A stretch of 64,000 nt of DNA, from contig NC_079235.1 in NCBI RefSeq assembly GCF_028502605.1, positions 1,178,001 through 1,242,000 on the forward strand, written 5' to 3'. Positions within the stretch are counted from its first letter, which is position 1. Each line of letters starts with the position of its first letter. The notes under the pieces were generated by a model. It was given only the letters and a program-made list of their open reading frames with translations. It was not told the origin of the DNA and ran no database searches. The DNA comes from Trichoderma breve. Its lineage: Eukaryota > Ascomycota > Sordariomycetes > Hypocreales > Hypocreaceae. A program made the position numbers and the translations under genes. Positions 9,409-23,015 of this stretch are shown here, piece after piece.

Positions 9409-12400
9409 ATGTCCAGTCCAGTCCCAAGCGATACGACTACAGTCCGACTACTCGTCCAGCAAATAATGAGCGGCCAGCCGTACGTCACCATTCGCGGCCG
9501 CGAGGATGGAGTTGGTATAAGAAACGGCGCTCCCGTATGTTGGATCCTCCCTCTTCCGTCTTCCTATGGTGTTGATTGAGCATGTATACCTATGTGAATG
9601 TGACAGTGAATGCGAATGCTAGAGGAAGCGAATAATGAGCTCACATCCAGTGCGACAGGGCATGGCGCGAGATGTACATGCGCGATCTGCAACCCATGAC
9701 ACCAGCCGCGCCAGCTTCCATGTGAAGCATATCGGCCAGTTTGCCAAGAGGCTCGAAGATGTGCGTTGATTGACCCCTGCTCTGTTCTTGTGTCGTTTGG
9801 CGAGAGACAGTCTGACAGTGACCAAAGTCGGCGGCGCGGGCGTTTCCAAATCGAGGCCGGGCATCTCAGCGCTACAAAAACGTCCAGGCACTGCTTGTGC
9901 ACTGGGGTTCCGACGACCTGTTTGTCCTTCCTGAGCTCGAGGATCTGGAGAAGTGCATGCGCGATGATTATGCGTTTGGCACCGACATCTTTTCAATCCC
10001 GTCGGAAAACTCTCATCTGGAGCTCATGATGAGAATTGGCCAACTGATCAAGGACCACGAATCACCCGATACTCTTTTCATTCTTTACTACGGTGGCCAT
10101 GCCCGGATTGATGAATCAAGGCAAAGCACGTGGTGTGCGTAAGTATTACCGCGGCTTCTCCCCCTCATGCATACATCTCTTGATTTTGGCGCAAGTAGAG
10201 ATATTCATTCTAACATGGCTTTAATAGTACACGAGATCCCGACTCGCCTTGGCTACAGTGAGTGATTCCCAATTCTTCATCCAAAGAGGTACCCTTGCTG
10301 ATACTGCCCAGATGGTCCGCAATTCAGACACTCTTAGAACGATCAAAATCCGACGTTCTCATCCTCTTAGACTGCTGCGCCGGAGCTGCCAGCGCAACCT
10401 TCCCCACCGGCAACAGCATCACTGAGACCATCTCAGCGTCCAGTTGGGACGCCATCGCTCCCGATCCTGGAAGGTACTCATTCACAAATGCCCTCATCGA
10501 GGTTTTGCAAGAATGGCGACATCGAGTCTTTTCCGCCGCTATGCTCCACGCCGAGGTGCTCGCCCGCCTGAAGCACCCAAGGCCCATCACCATCAACGGC
10601 AAGCACTTCGAGGCCCGGTCCACACCTGTTCACTTTATGATGACGGCCAACCATAAAGCGCCAAGCATTGAGTTGTCTAGGACAATGCCGGAGGAGAAGA
10701 GATCTCTCTCACTTCCCACTATTCCCTCCCACCATGATCTCGAGCCTATGGGAGGTCCTGTCGGCGGCCTGACACCACCACCCTTGGTGACGGCCGGTGG
10801 ACGGGCGGCAAGTCCTGCAGATGCCCTAGCCGGAAACGTGGTTCCGAATGAGCCTACTGAGGACACCCCTCATGTGATGATATCATTGGCATTAGAGGAT
10901 GATCAAAGACTGGATATCAATGCTTGGGAACAGTGGCTAAACGCCTTTCCCGCCATGGCCCGGTACGTCAAGATCCAGGGTGTTTTCAAAAGCCACTCTA
11001 CAATGGTCTTGGTCTCAATGCCTGTCATGATTTGGGATATGCTACCGGAGGATCCGGCTACTTCCTTCGTAGCCTTTATTCGCTCCAACAACATAGCAGC
11101 TCAGAAACCACAGCAGAACCCAATTACTACTGCCGTCCCGGCATCACGGTTCCAATCAGAGACGGTAGGGCCGGATACAGCCTCTTTCATATCTGGCGTC
11201 TCTGGCACCACTTTTGCACCGACTTTCAGAAGCTCGTTCAGCTTCAACAATGCCGCTCGAGATGCGAGATCGGCTCGTAATGCAGCTCCGTCCAGTCAGC
11301 CTGGGACACCGCAGCCAGGACCAGCTCTCTCGTCATCTCCGTCAAGCAGACAACTACCGTTTTCCAGGTCCATGAGCTCTGCAACCTCTCTTCCCGCTAC
11401 ATATGCAGGCTCGTCCTCTCTCAGCACCAGCCCTGTGATATCCAGGCAAATGATACTCAACCAACAACAAACCCAAAGGCGCACTACGTTTGGCGGTACT
11501 GATGTTCCTGAGCCCCAAAGCTTCTCTGCTCATGTCGAAAAGCGCCTGGAGGAGTATTATCAGAAACAACCGCTACCAAATGATGGCGAGAGTGCCTTCC
11601 TCGCTTCCAATCTCGGAATAGAGCCTTTCCACCTTGGACTGTGGTTCCACCACCGCCGCGAACGAGACTTGGTCACAAACAGGCTGGCCACGATGAAGGT
11701 TGGCGGCATGCCATTTAATGAGGAAGGGGGCCCGCTGTTGATCTTGCCAGCAGATCTCAGCCGGCTGCTCGAAATATCACAACCTGGACAAACTCTCTTA
11801 TTTGATATCCGATCACCCTCAGATTACCAAAGATCGCACATCCGCGATGCCATAAACCTTCGAGTACCTCAAAACTTCATCAAAGACGCTTCGCCCGAAA
11901 TGATTGGCCGTACTATTTCGGAAGAACATGGTCATGAGATCTTTTCCAAATGGAAAGAAGCAAGATGCATAGTGTTTTACTCACGCGGATTAGAGAGTGC
12001 GTGGGAGTGTCCCTCTGCAACATCCATGCTGCACAAGCTCTCTGAGTTTGGATGGAGAGGAAGAAGTTTTGTTCTCAAAGGCCACTACCGCGAGTTTAGT
12101 GCATCCTTTGGGCAATTCATTGTGGACAGCAAGAAGAATCTTGAGACTGGCAGCTCCGAGCAGCAAAGCGGGGAGTCGTCTAACGAAACCGCTGTCGATC
12201 CGACACAAAACTATGAGCAATATACACAATGGCTTGCTCATGTAGAAGCAGAGGATCGATCGCGTACGAATGCGTCCTCCCCGACACGGACCACTGAGAG
12301 GACAGAGTTCGTCGAGAGCCAGGAGCATGAGTTGGAGGCAGAACTAATGGCTCGGTGTGGCGACTTGTATCGAAAGATCCAAGATGTTCAAGCAGGCAGG

Positions 12401-12727
12401 GATCCATCATGGTACGATAACTCTGACGTAACAGCGCCAATGGTCGAATATCTTGACCGTGGTCTTAACAAATTGCGCGCACATCAACCGTCGCCACAGC
12501 AAATGCCGACCAGTTCCAAGCTGGCTGCGGAGGGTTATTTTGATCCACCACCTCCTCCAGAGCTGGAAGATGGTGATGACTATGTTGAGATTACCAAGGG
12601 TAGCGGCTCTACCGGCGTCGCACGATCTGGAACTCAGCTCTCAGCGGAAAGGGGGAGTCCTGGAGATGAGCCTCTGCGCAGAGGACGTGGAGGTGGTTTA
12701 TTAAACAAGGTGTTTCGGCGGGCATAA
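9409..12727 (+). CDS. Caspase-like (C14) / homeodomain-like / rhodanese-like multidomain protein
   Basis: Five exons, 9409-9534, 9659-9760, 9828-10138, 10228-10257 (a 30-nt microexon) and 10312-12727, give exactly 995 codons (994 aa). Residues about 40-270 form a caspase/metacaspase-type domain: His167 in LFILYYGGHARIDE and Cys212 in SDVLILLDCCAGAA, 45 residues apart, both preceded by the hydrophobic strands expected for clan CD. Residues about 280-585 are low-complexity (Ser/Pro/Thr). Residues about 587-646 resemble a homeodomain ending LWFHHRRERD, with W48, F49, R52 and R53 kept but N51 replaced by His. Residues about 670-795 resemble a rhodanese/Cdc25 fold (LLFDIRSPSDYQRSHIRDA), but the active-site loop IVFYSRGLESAW lacks the catalytic Cys. 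The C-terminus is disordered and acidic, then Arg/Gly-rich. It may be a stress or cell-death protease or a scaffold; this is inference. The start codon and the exon 3 acceptor (AAAG at 9824-9827) are the least certain parts. Confidence 0.8.
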
Positions 12728-15700
12728 AGCATAGGGGCATGGGATGAGTTTATGAAGAGGTTACGGATTTCTGGCATTAATGTGCTCGGGTAGCACTTCA
12801 AGGTGTTTTTGGGGTATGATGATACCACGGATGTAAGCTTTGGATATAAAATCGATGGCGTTGGGTTGCCTTGAAATATACATGTATTCTTTTCAACTTT
12901 TGTGAAATAAAATGTTTCATTAGCCTTTTGACATGGAAGTGATGGCAGCTTGAAACTAATTGATTCGGTCAATGAGAGTCGCGGCCTTTTAAGAGAGCTC
13001 GTGTATTTGTTAGGTTTGCAACAGAATAGATTCATATGGAATGAAGTTTGGCCATCCTATCTCATAACCACCTACCATACGCCGATGTTATCTTTTTCTT
13101 CTAGGCTATGTATGATATATGAGAAGTCATGCGCTTCAGTTTACGTTGTACTCGATGGTGGTGCTATAAAAATGTCGTTCTTTCATAGAGATCTTCTATA
13201 TGTATCATGACATAGGCAAAGGTCCCGAGAGAATAATAGTTGCTGCCCTTGGCGATCATCCACTTTTCTAACTTTCGTTTCTTTTGTATTCTAGATAATG
13301 TGAGGTATTCAAGTAAAAAGTGATATAACATAGAATTACTACCAGCGCTGTTGGTAAATTGACTTGCTCGGTCATTTAGTTGTCGTTAATAACAGCTCAA
13401 TAAGTCAGTCCAGTTACGTTCATAGGATTCATTGCTGCTTTTCATCTCTTGTATAGAAGTCTTCTAGGTTAGGACGACAACGATACTCTGAACCTTTCTC
13501 CTCGCTGGTATACTTTCTTTTGTGCAGACGCGTCAGCTTATGTCCTTACTAATTACCACAGAACATTCCAAGTCAAGCCCATCCGGGGAATTAACATGAA
13601 TCCCTACAATGTATAATAAATAAATCCGCATCCACACATGTCAAATTTACCCGCGTGATGACAAGGGCAAGACTGAAGTTAAATTGTACGGTATGCCAGC
13701 CCGGACCGCTGCTCACGTCAGAGAGCTTGAACGCCGGTCCAATATTGAAAGCAAATATTACGTGAGTTTATTTTCCCTCTCCCCTTTACAACCATGATAT
13801 TTCCAATCAACCATCATTTGTCAAATTCTGTATATCCGATATCTCACAAATTGTAAACCCGGACAATAGCGCCCTGAAGTAGTCAAAACTCGAACGACAA
13901 CCCGCGTGCCATCTATGTGAAACGTTCAACCTCAAGCGCGGGCACCGCCCGTTAAACGGCGGTCCAATCAAGCCAGCATTGAATTCGCCTGTCCAACGGA
14001 AAAATAGCACCCCTGAAAAACACATCATCCAATAGTATGTTCGGGATGCTTGCCAAACAAAGGAGGTATTGAGAGAGCAAACCCACAATCCGAATATATC
14101 ATCTCATGCCAGTCGACGCACCCCCAATCGACCTGACCAATGCTCTGCTCCCGTCAACGAATACTCCTAGCCAAGGTAGTAGTTGTCTCTTTTCAAAGCT
14201 CCCACTTTGCATGCACCTGTCATCCGTACTCGCGCATACGGGGGGGTAACCCTTCCCCTCTCCCCCTCCCCATATTTGTTCCCGGTGTTAACAGGCAAGA
14301 AAAAAAAACAGGATTAGAATGACTGACTCCTCCCCTACCACTCAAAATCCCAATATGCACGAGGCACGGAGCGGAGTACGGAGCCGAACCCCCCTCTTTC
14401 CGACAAGGCATAGTTGCTTCTTTTCTCAATGGCCTCACTTTTGCCAAGCCAGGTTGTCTCCGATAGGCCCATTACCCCTGTCTTCCTTGTACAGCACAGA
14501 AATGTGCTTCTCACACCGGTTGACCTCTCAGAGCCAATGACCAGCGGCCTGTAGCTGAGATGCCTGCGGGCACTAAGCAGGGTGGGCAAGCGTGCATGAA
14601 TGACTTTCGACCACCCTGGCAAGGCAGCCCTACCACGGGGATCACCGTGTCAAGTCGTAGCCCAATTGCAAAGTCGAGGCGCCCTGCAGGCAGACGGTGT
14701 TGGGAAAACGAGGCTATTATAGAACCGTGTCATGTCTGTCGGCTCCTATTTTTTGACATGCAGAGAAAAAAAAAAAAAGGGTAGCTTCTTTCGTCTGTTT
14801 GCCGTGTGTCCTCGTGCTAGAGCATTACAACACCATTTCAGATTTCCGGTGCAACACCAGATGCATAACAGGGACGTTGGTGGTGCGTCTGTGAAATGTT
14901 GGATGCAAAGAGAGGCTGCATGATATGCCGAGCACTCCAATGATACGAGCATTACACTGTGCTCCCAATGACGACGGATGTAAGACATCAACAAGGCACA
15001 CAAAAAGCAATAAGATCTTGATTCCCCCAGCCTGTCACACGAAAAGGAACGGGTTATCGATGGCTTTGGAGAACTTGCGCAGCTACCCGCCACCACCACG
15101 TTGTTGAATGAACACTTCTCGGGATGGCACAGCACAGGGTCACGTAGAACATGTTGGTGGTACAATGTTCACACACAGCAGTAGGGTGAAAAACAGGCAC
15201 AGCCACCTTGCGTTTCCAGATACCAGCTGGCAAAGATTCATATGGATATAGATTGCCATTAGTTTGAAGGAGTCCAATCGCATCTCTGCGTTGCGAGAAA
15301 TGGCCTGATCTACAAACGAAGGAGTCGAAGATCCTCTCCCATTTGTGCCAAGCACAATGGCTTGATTGACAATCTAATCGTGAGACGGACAGTGGAGGAA
15401 TCATTCACTCTTCGCCCCCTGGTAGTACTTGGTATAGTCGTATCCAAGGCAGTATCGGACATTAGTGGCATGCACAGAGTAGCCCTCTTGGAGACTTTAT
15501 CTCTGAGTAGGTAGCACGACGACGCACGCGAGCTCGTGTAGGTCCATGTCGTGACACATGTTATCCGAGACAAAAGCACATCAAACCCTATCTCTGGGAA
15601 TTATCGATCTTTGCTTGTATGCAATGACAAGGCTCTGAAACCAAGTGGTTGGCGGATGTTTCGGTTGCCCGCGTCGATGCATGGATGAATTCCGCTCTTA

Positions 15701-18000
15701 CAAAATAAGACTTTGTTGCGATTCGCACCGAGACCATACCTTGATGATTTCCCTATTTGGTTGAAGGAGTTCTCCATGAATTGGTTGTCACAAGGCACCA
15801 CCCTGCTAAACTCAACCATGTACTTAGTCCTAACAGGTCAAGACACCGAAACTGTGATGACATGTGCTGATGAACACTTGCTGGTTTACAGAGCGGGCGC
15901 ACTTGACCGCAGTAATGTAAATGCTGACATGTAGGGCAGATGCGCTCTGTGCCATATTGAATGTCAGGAAATGGTACAAGATTCCGACTCCAGAGTACTT
16001 TGTATGACAAACCCAAGAGCAGGATTCTATTCCGCTACCTGGGTATCACTTCTTACGATAACATGTCATGTTGTGCTCAGGACAGCAGCCGATCTTCTTT
16101 CACCAGATTCCGAACCCGCTTCCGGGAATTAGCTCATGGAGACCATGGTTGCTCAGAAGCGGTGAATGCGACCATCAAAGAGAGTAGCAGCCGCTGGATC
16201 AAGTCGAGAAGGTGCCAAGGCATGTCGGTATCCGGCGTGGTATTCTATCTTTTTCGTTGATGATCCGGAGACCGGCTACTGGCTGATCTTTCCAATGTGG
16301 CTCCTAACCGCTGCTCCAGATGTCCGGTGCCAAAGGTGTCAGCACCATAAAGCATGTGCAGCAACAACTAGACGCTCGGGATGGAAGCTAAAGACGGCTC
16401 GATACCACAATACTGGCGGGCATTAGGGAGATCCCACAGTAACCGCAATAGTACGGAGTACTTGGTACCTGTCATAAAATAACACTGGGCTTTGCCCCTG
16501 AACGACTGGGTGTTGGCTGATCTTGATGCTCGTAGCCTTGTAGGAGGAGTCCTAACAAAGTTGTGTTTTATTTTTAGAAGTCGTCGGCCTGGTCATGCCT
16601 AGTACGGAGTACAGTATCACATTTTCAAATCTGAGTTGGAATGAGTCGCTTCTAAACGAGCTGATGAAGAAAGGAGCTCGAGCATCATCGTGCATATGAA
16701 GTTGTAGCACTTCGTCCTTTGCATGGCCGTCGTCTGATGACAACTGAGGCTTAGGTGTTTTGTTGTGTCGGTCTGCGGTTAGGAGCCTCTCTGGTGGCTT
16801 CACGGGGTGTGGCGTACAAGCCAGAAGCCCCTGGTAGCCGCCTTGCGTGTCTCGTCTCCAGGAGCTGTTAGGAGCTGTTGGATTGCAGAATGTGTCTGTT
16901 GCCAAGTTGAGTTGGGCTTGCGAATGCACGGCCCCCTTGTTGCTTCGGGAGTGTGGGTAGGGGATGCTTGCCCTTGCTGTCACCAGACCTCTTGTTGCCT
17001 GGTCAGGGCCGGCATTGCGCCCGATTCTTTACTTTGTGCATCCTCGCACAGAGCACCCCATATGTACAAGTATGGTCAAATCACAGGCACGTAACTCTGT
17101 AGTATTACGGAGAAGCGACGGGCCAAATAGGCAATAGTGGATGGAGCATGGCAAAAGGCGTCAGCATTGAAAGAAATGCACACTTGTGCTGGGTAACTTC
17201 TGCCCGTCTTGGCGCTTTTTTCCTGATCCGTTGGACTGGTCCGGATTACTTTGTAAGCATTCGGGATTCTCAGCAACCTGCCAGACTCAATGTCTTTCTG
17301 ATGGGACGTGCCGCGAGACGGGGTATTTTGGCAGCGGCATTCGTTGCCGACGAAGCTTGTGTGTCCACCGTAAGATATTAAGAGATCTCTGGGGTGTCCT
17401 CATACTAGGTGCATCGCGTCAATCTGCAACGTCCGGCCAATTCGGCCCACTGGCTTGTTGCTTCTAGCACAATGACACGCCCGCAAGCCGATGATGAGCT
17501 GAGCAGGCTAGGATAATAACAGGCCTAGCGTAGAGCGAAGAGCGAGCGAATCAGAAGGCATCCCAGCGTATGGGTGTTGTTTCAGGAAATCATCTCCGAT
17601 AGCGCGGGAATCGATGTGGGCAGCTGAGATCCAGGTTAGGTGAAGTGAAACGCAGCCTGACATTCAACAGCCAAGAATGTATGGGAAGCATACTCGTATG
17701 CCGTTGTCAGTACCACGTGCCTTGCTGGGAAGGCTTTTTTCCTTTTTATATGTGCCACTTGCGTCTGCATCCTGTAAGTGTAATTTGTGCGGTGCCTGGA
17801 GGTGCACAAGAACGGACTATGCCGTATAAACTCGGTCAAGGCGGGCATCAAACTTGCGCTTTGCAAAACTTTGTTGTTTCACGGCGTCAATGCTAGCCTC
17901 GAAGCTTTGTCGTCTTGTTTATGTTTGGCCGAAACGACGTGCTATTTTTGGTACTATTTCTGGCAACGAAGTCTGTTTTGAAAACATTAAATCTGATGTT
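12728..18000. other. Gene-free region, left half of 10.3-kb desert
   Basis: Only short, overlapping reading frames without recognisable domains or consistent splice joins were found on either strand. The 12.73-13.3 kb part is probably the 3' UTR of the caspase-like gene. GTACGGAGTAC occurs at 16451-16461 and 16602-16612, and a related GGAGTACGGAG at 14373-14383. Base composition is mixed, with no sign of a transposon ORF. It may contain distal regulatory DNA or non-coding transcripts; sequence alone cannot show this. Confidence 0.45.
16451..16461. other. GTACGGAGTAC motif copy
   Basis: One of the exact copies of the recurring non-coding word; a second full 11-mer is at 16602-16612, only 151 bp away. 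Confidence 0.8.
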
Positions 18001-21000
18001 CCGTATCTGTAACCGTACCTGTTGCAGAGCGGCATGATAAAGAGGGGGGATCTTCTTAGGAGCCGCCATAGGATGGGATCGACTCCATGACTGACGAGTT
18101 TAGCGAGGACATTGCGCGTACATGGAGCATAGGTAGCAGTACCGCTGCATAACAGTATGTAGGCTTCCCTGACGAGGCTCGATGCCCATATGAAACTTTT
18201 GAAGTCGACGATGAGAGCTAGGAATCGACGGCGTAGCATTTTAACCCCTACCGACGTTCCTGAACACCACAAACAGATCTGGCGGGCGCTACTGCGAATG
18301 GCATCTGTATGCCAAGGAATTGCCCGCGCTCTGTTTGGTGCTTCCGTATTTCATGCCTGTCTGGTGGTCCGTACCTTCGTATGATTGATACCCCGTAGAA
18401 AATTACTGCCGCATTGGCTTTGGATGGAGAAGCCCCGGCCCCACAGATTATAGTGAATATTGGCCCCCAGTCTGCTCGAGGAGTTAAGCGATGGATACTT
18501 TGGGAGCTGTGGGACATATGCAATAAATGATGCTTACCAGTGGGAAGCTTTTGCACGTTGTTAGGCGCACGAGTAATGCCCTGTACTTGTACGAGTAGGA
18601 TGCTCGCCTAGGCGAAGCCCTGGCTCGAGATTCCCTTGTGGCATAAAGGCCACCCATCACTTGCAACCTGGTCCCAGTCCGCATGCCGTCGGATCACGGT
18701 GGATCAATATTCATCGACGTTTCTTAGCCCAACGGGAAGAGCCCGGTCGACGTGCAGGTGTCTCACCAGCAAGCTCACCATTGAGCCGGAAATACCTTGG
18801 AGGAACGACTTATTTACGTAGCCCCCACTGGCGAGAGTACGGAGAAACGGCGCAGTAGCACCGCTGTGCAACAACGTACACGCTGAGATGGCGAATCCTT
18901 GGGAAGAGAGCTGCCTGGTGGTCTCCATCGTGTACCTGTATGGCGACATCTTTTATTTTGGTCGACGCGGGACATGCTACGTAACACTAGCACGACACGT
19001 ACGTAGGTGCTTGCTTTGGACCTGAACCAGGACCTGAACCTAGACCTGGACCTGGGACCTGGACCTGGACCTGAAGCTGCTTGAACAAAGTATGTCAGTT
19101 AGAGCAAGCCCTGGCCTGATTTGGAGATCTCAAACCTGTCATTCTGGACCGGGAGGGGGTGGAGGGAGACGCCTCTTTGGTACAGTCTCCGCCAACAACA
19201 GCCAGGCGAGCAGTTTGTATAGTATCGTATCTGCCGTTCAAGGTTGCCTGAGCAAAAGAAATACGACAACGTTCCGCTAGCTGCGAGAGATAAGGCCGTT
19301 AAGCTGTTCTCGATCACCGCCTCACCCTTGGCAAGCTTGCAAGACGGAATTACTGACAGTAGTGTCAAGTCGTCGAGATGGAGGGGCTGAAGCTTCGAGC
19401 AGCCACAGTGACAAGGGTTGTGGCAAGTGGCGCACTGTGCTCGCGCTTCGGCAGTACGGGCTGGCCAGGCCAAAAGGGACGAGCCGCTGGGTACTGCTGA
19501 GGGGCGGTCGACAGTGCAAAATCAACAGTTTACAAAAGTCGCACACACTGGCTCCGTACATTGGCCAATCGCAGGGCGCCAACTTTAATTTCCAGCCGCC
19601 CTGGCTCGGAAAATTGATCTCCTGCCAGTTGCCGTCGTCGGCTTTTGGCCTCGGCCAGGCCATCAATCAACAGGCTTGCAGGCCTCGAGTCGAGCACATC
19701 GTCGTCAGCCCATTGCTCCAAGTAAGTTATGACAAGGCCCCACCTGTCTAGGCCTCGTTCTGTCACCCACGCCGAGCGATCTGGCCCCTAGAGAGATCGC
19801 CAGGTCCCCCAACTTCAGTCGAGAGGCCAGGAGCTTCGCTGGAGCCGTCGCGCCAAAAAAGATCCATTTAGCGCTGTCAACGCAGAGTGCGAGGGGGAAA
19901 AGACGGGGGGCATGGGGCCTCTAGAGTCTAGCAGGTGCCAGTGGTCGTGGCAAAAGCTCCTCGCATGGCGGGCTTCAAATTACCTCGTACGAGTTTGTAT
20001 GACACGGAGACGACACTTGGACCTTTGGGGTTATTGCGGGAACCAAGTGCTACAGCCAGCGCGAGGCACAAGGTGCTTACAGGGCGTGGTGGTTAATACA
20101 CGTACGCGCGGGCAGGCTGATGTCCAGAGTCAGGCGCGGCCGCACAAGATTGATCTTGACAGCTCCTTGTGGTGGACCCAGGATTCCAATCAAATCACTT
20201 GCGAAGCAATCGTCTCACAGGAAACGTGCGTCTTGCGCTCCTCGTGTCTGAAGCCCCTCGCAGCGGGGTACAAGTGCACCACTAGCAGTATTCCTCAATG
20301 CACGAGGCTGGCTGAATACGATAGCCGCCAAGGCAGGTGAAATGTCTGTTGGGAACGAGATGTGACGAGGGGACGAATGAAGAGCTGTGCCTGCTCTAGC
20401 CTTACAACTTCAGCAGTTGACTTGCCACCACGGCTAGTACGCACTTGTCAGACGTCTAGACGGAGGAGGCGAAGGTTTCTAGAGAACCCGGGGATGTGGC
20501 ATGGAAATGGCACATGATATCGGCAACTGGCAGCTTTTGCAACCACGCCGCTGCAATTTGCGGGCAACAGGCCGCCCAAAGGTTGCCAAAGGCTGCTGCT
20601 CACCATGTCTTGTGGCGTCAACGGCGCACCCATATTTCCGGGTATAGCTGCGCGTGCTGCGGAGCTGGGACAGAGAGACATGACTCTCTAGCAAAATTAC
20701 TGAACACTAACCCACCGGTTATGGGGGAGGCCTCGGCGCCAAAAAGACTGGATCGACACAAAGGAGATATTCCTGATACAGTACAGGACCGCGGGTTGAA
20801 TCCGTGGCTCTGAGGCTGGGGTCGTTTATATCGGCTGCTCTCGCATCACGACAATCTGCGCTGGCGCAGAGTGCAGGATGCTATTATTTGGCATTACTCC
20901 GTTCCATTCTCGGTACTGCGCGCTTCGCATGGCATGAGGCCTGTGCCATCTTAGCCCTCCCCACTATCTGATATAATTCGGCTGCCAGTGCCCACATCGC

Positions 21001-22540
21001 AGCCGCTATAGATTCAGCGGCTCCCCTTGGGGCAGCCTTGATGCTGGACGATCGGGTATTAAAATGGAGACTCTTTTTGCTCTTGGCTGGGATATCCTTA
21101 CGCGACCCCAAAACAGCTACCTGTACGAAGCACGGAGTACACCGCTTGCGCATCGGGCAATCGCTTGCAACGTCCATTGATTTCAGAGGGAGGGAGTCAT
21201 GCCCACTAGGACCGCAGATGATATGGATAGTGGGATTCATTGATCCAACAAGTCGTCACACACGCCGTGTTCTCCTGAACTGCGTAGAGCTCATACTACC
21301 CTGAGCTTTGCAGCAACGTTGGAATTGCTTTCTCCCTTCGCTTGGCGCCTCATTATTACACTAGCACAAGTACACCGGTGTATAGAAGATCAATGGGAGA
21401 TGAACGGATACACGCTTGTCTTTCGAATAAATTACCTACGCATACTTGCACGAGTAGTTGTCTCGAGAACTGCAGTTGGAATGGAACGAGTCGTGGATAG
21501 GTCAGTGCCACCTGCTGCACGTCTACGGAGCACTGATCTGACCATACTAGCAACGCATTCTGATGGCGGCGGAGATCTGCTCCATGTACTCTATATACTG
21601 TACAATCGGATCCGAGTCACCGTCCGGCTACAGAGTGTATCCTTTCTCACTCACTGGCCACCTTGCTTGTACATACTAGTACTTGCAGTCTCCCAGTGTT
21701 CGGCCCTTTGAGAACTTCAATATCATGTTGTATACCGGAGACATATCTACGTGTTGAGCTTCACCTCCACACAGGAAGTTACTCTATCATACACAAGAGG
21801 CCACCACAGCCACCGGGCCATTCCGTGCTTCAACCAACAAAATTTTTCTTTACTATACAATACGAAAGGCTGCTGCCAACCCGTCATCCGAAAGGGTTGC
21901 AGTCAGTCTGTGTCGCTCGGTGACTGGCCATGTCAGAAATACCATTTTAAGTTACCAACACCCCCCCTTTTGGGTTTCTTCTTACGCCCACACCACACCC
22001 CCCGTCCAAACCCACTCACCCACTAGGCGCTTGCCTGCGTTTCTGTGACCATTCTATCTGGCTTCCCTAAATCGAAGGTTCATCAGAACAGGCTTTGGGT
22101 CCGTGGAGCCGGCGGCCCACCAGGGCCTGTCGGGCCTTGACGAGTACTTTGGCCCCCCTGTCCTTGTCTGTGGCGACCGTGCTGTCCCTGGGCTTGCTTG
22201 CAACTCATGCAGACTGACTGGACTGCCTGACGACTGCTTGACTGGAGGTACATTTGCTGTTTGTATGGCCAGTCACAGGGGATAGTGGGCTGTCAGACCA
22301 GCGCCACTTGGCCTGAGTCGCGACGTCCCTTTTTCATTTGGATCCAGCGCCGCTAATAACCCATGTTGCCGCTCCTATCGCAAAAGGCTGGGTCTATATT
22401 GCTGTCCATCCTCCCATGCTACTACCACTCTATGATGCGACGAGCTCTTTTTAAGTTCCGCGAGCCCACTTTGCTACGTACTGCGTATTTCGACTCTGCT
22501 ACTTATTACTTGCATACCCAGGTCTATTCGTATGTGACCA
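18001..22540. other. Gene-free region, right half of 10.3-kb desert
   Basis: No supported gene. It contains a GGACCT-type simple repeat (19018-19074), TACTCCGT at 20894-20901, CACGGAGTAC at 21131-21140 and C/T-rich stretches near 21960-22020 of the sort found upstream of fungal transcription starts. Given its position it is most likely the extended upstream region of the homeobox gene at 23016. Confidence 0.4.
19018..19074. repeat. GGACCT-type simple repeat
   Basis: A run of imperfect six-base units (GGACCT/GAACCT and GGACCTG variants) about 57 bp long, seen directly in the sequence in non-coding DNA. Confidence 0.85.
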
Positions 22541-23015
22541 GCTGTTCTCTATAAACACGGACACTTTTAATATTGACGAACCCTTTCCTCTCGGCTTGTT
22601 ATTCATCAGGTTTTTAATTTGTTGATATCTACCCATACGTTTTGGACCACGCTTCTCAACAATTCCCTTTTTTGGCAACCAGGCTAGCTTGGTGCATCTA
22701 CCCGTTGACTCGACGATACGATACTGCCTTCTGGAGTACTGTGGTCTTGTGACTTATAATACATCAACTGGCTTTTTTTATTCTTGGATTCGCTTTGCAT
22801 CACTGCGCAGAGGTTACGATATACCCCATCGATCAAACGTCATTATCTACGCCTTCGATCTTATCTCCGCAATCAAGTCGAACGTCAGGGCATATACTTG
22901 TGAGTTTGTGATGCTATAAAAAGGAGGGGTTCAGCCCATTCGCTGACACTGAAACTCGTATCAGCCATTGCCCCTCGACTTGAACCTTCTACTTTTCTGC
23001 CAGAGGGCTACCTTT
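22541..23015 (+). promoter_or_regulatory. Proximal promoter/leader of the homeobox gene
   Basis: Two TATA-like boxes are present: TATAAA at 22550-22555 and TATAAAAA at 22915-22922. The second is 94-101 nt before the ATG, a distance shared with other TATA genes in this window. Pyrimidine-rich sequence between them (22575-22680) looks like a transcription start or leader region, so alternative long and short leaders are possible. Confidence 0.45.

Noticed and set aside
20780..20815. T-arm-like GCGGGTTGAATCCG that might belong to a tRNA
   Set aside because: No matching acceptor stem, D-arm or anticodon arm could be placed upstream.
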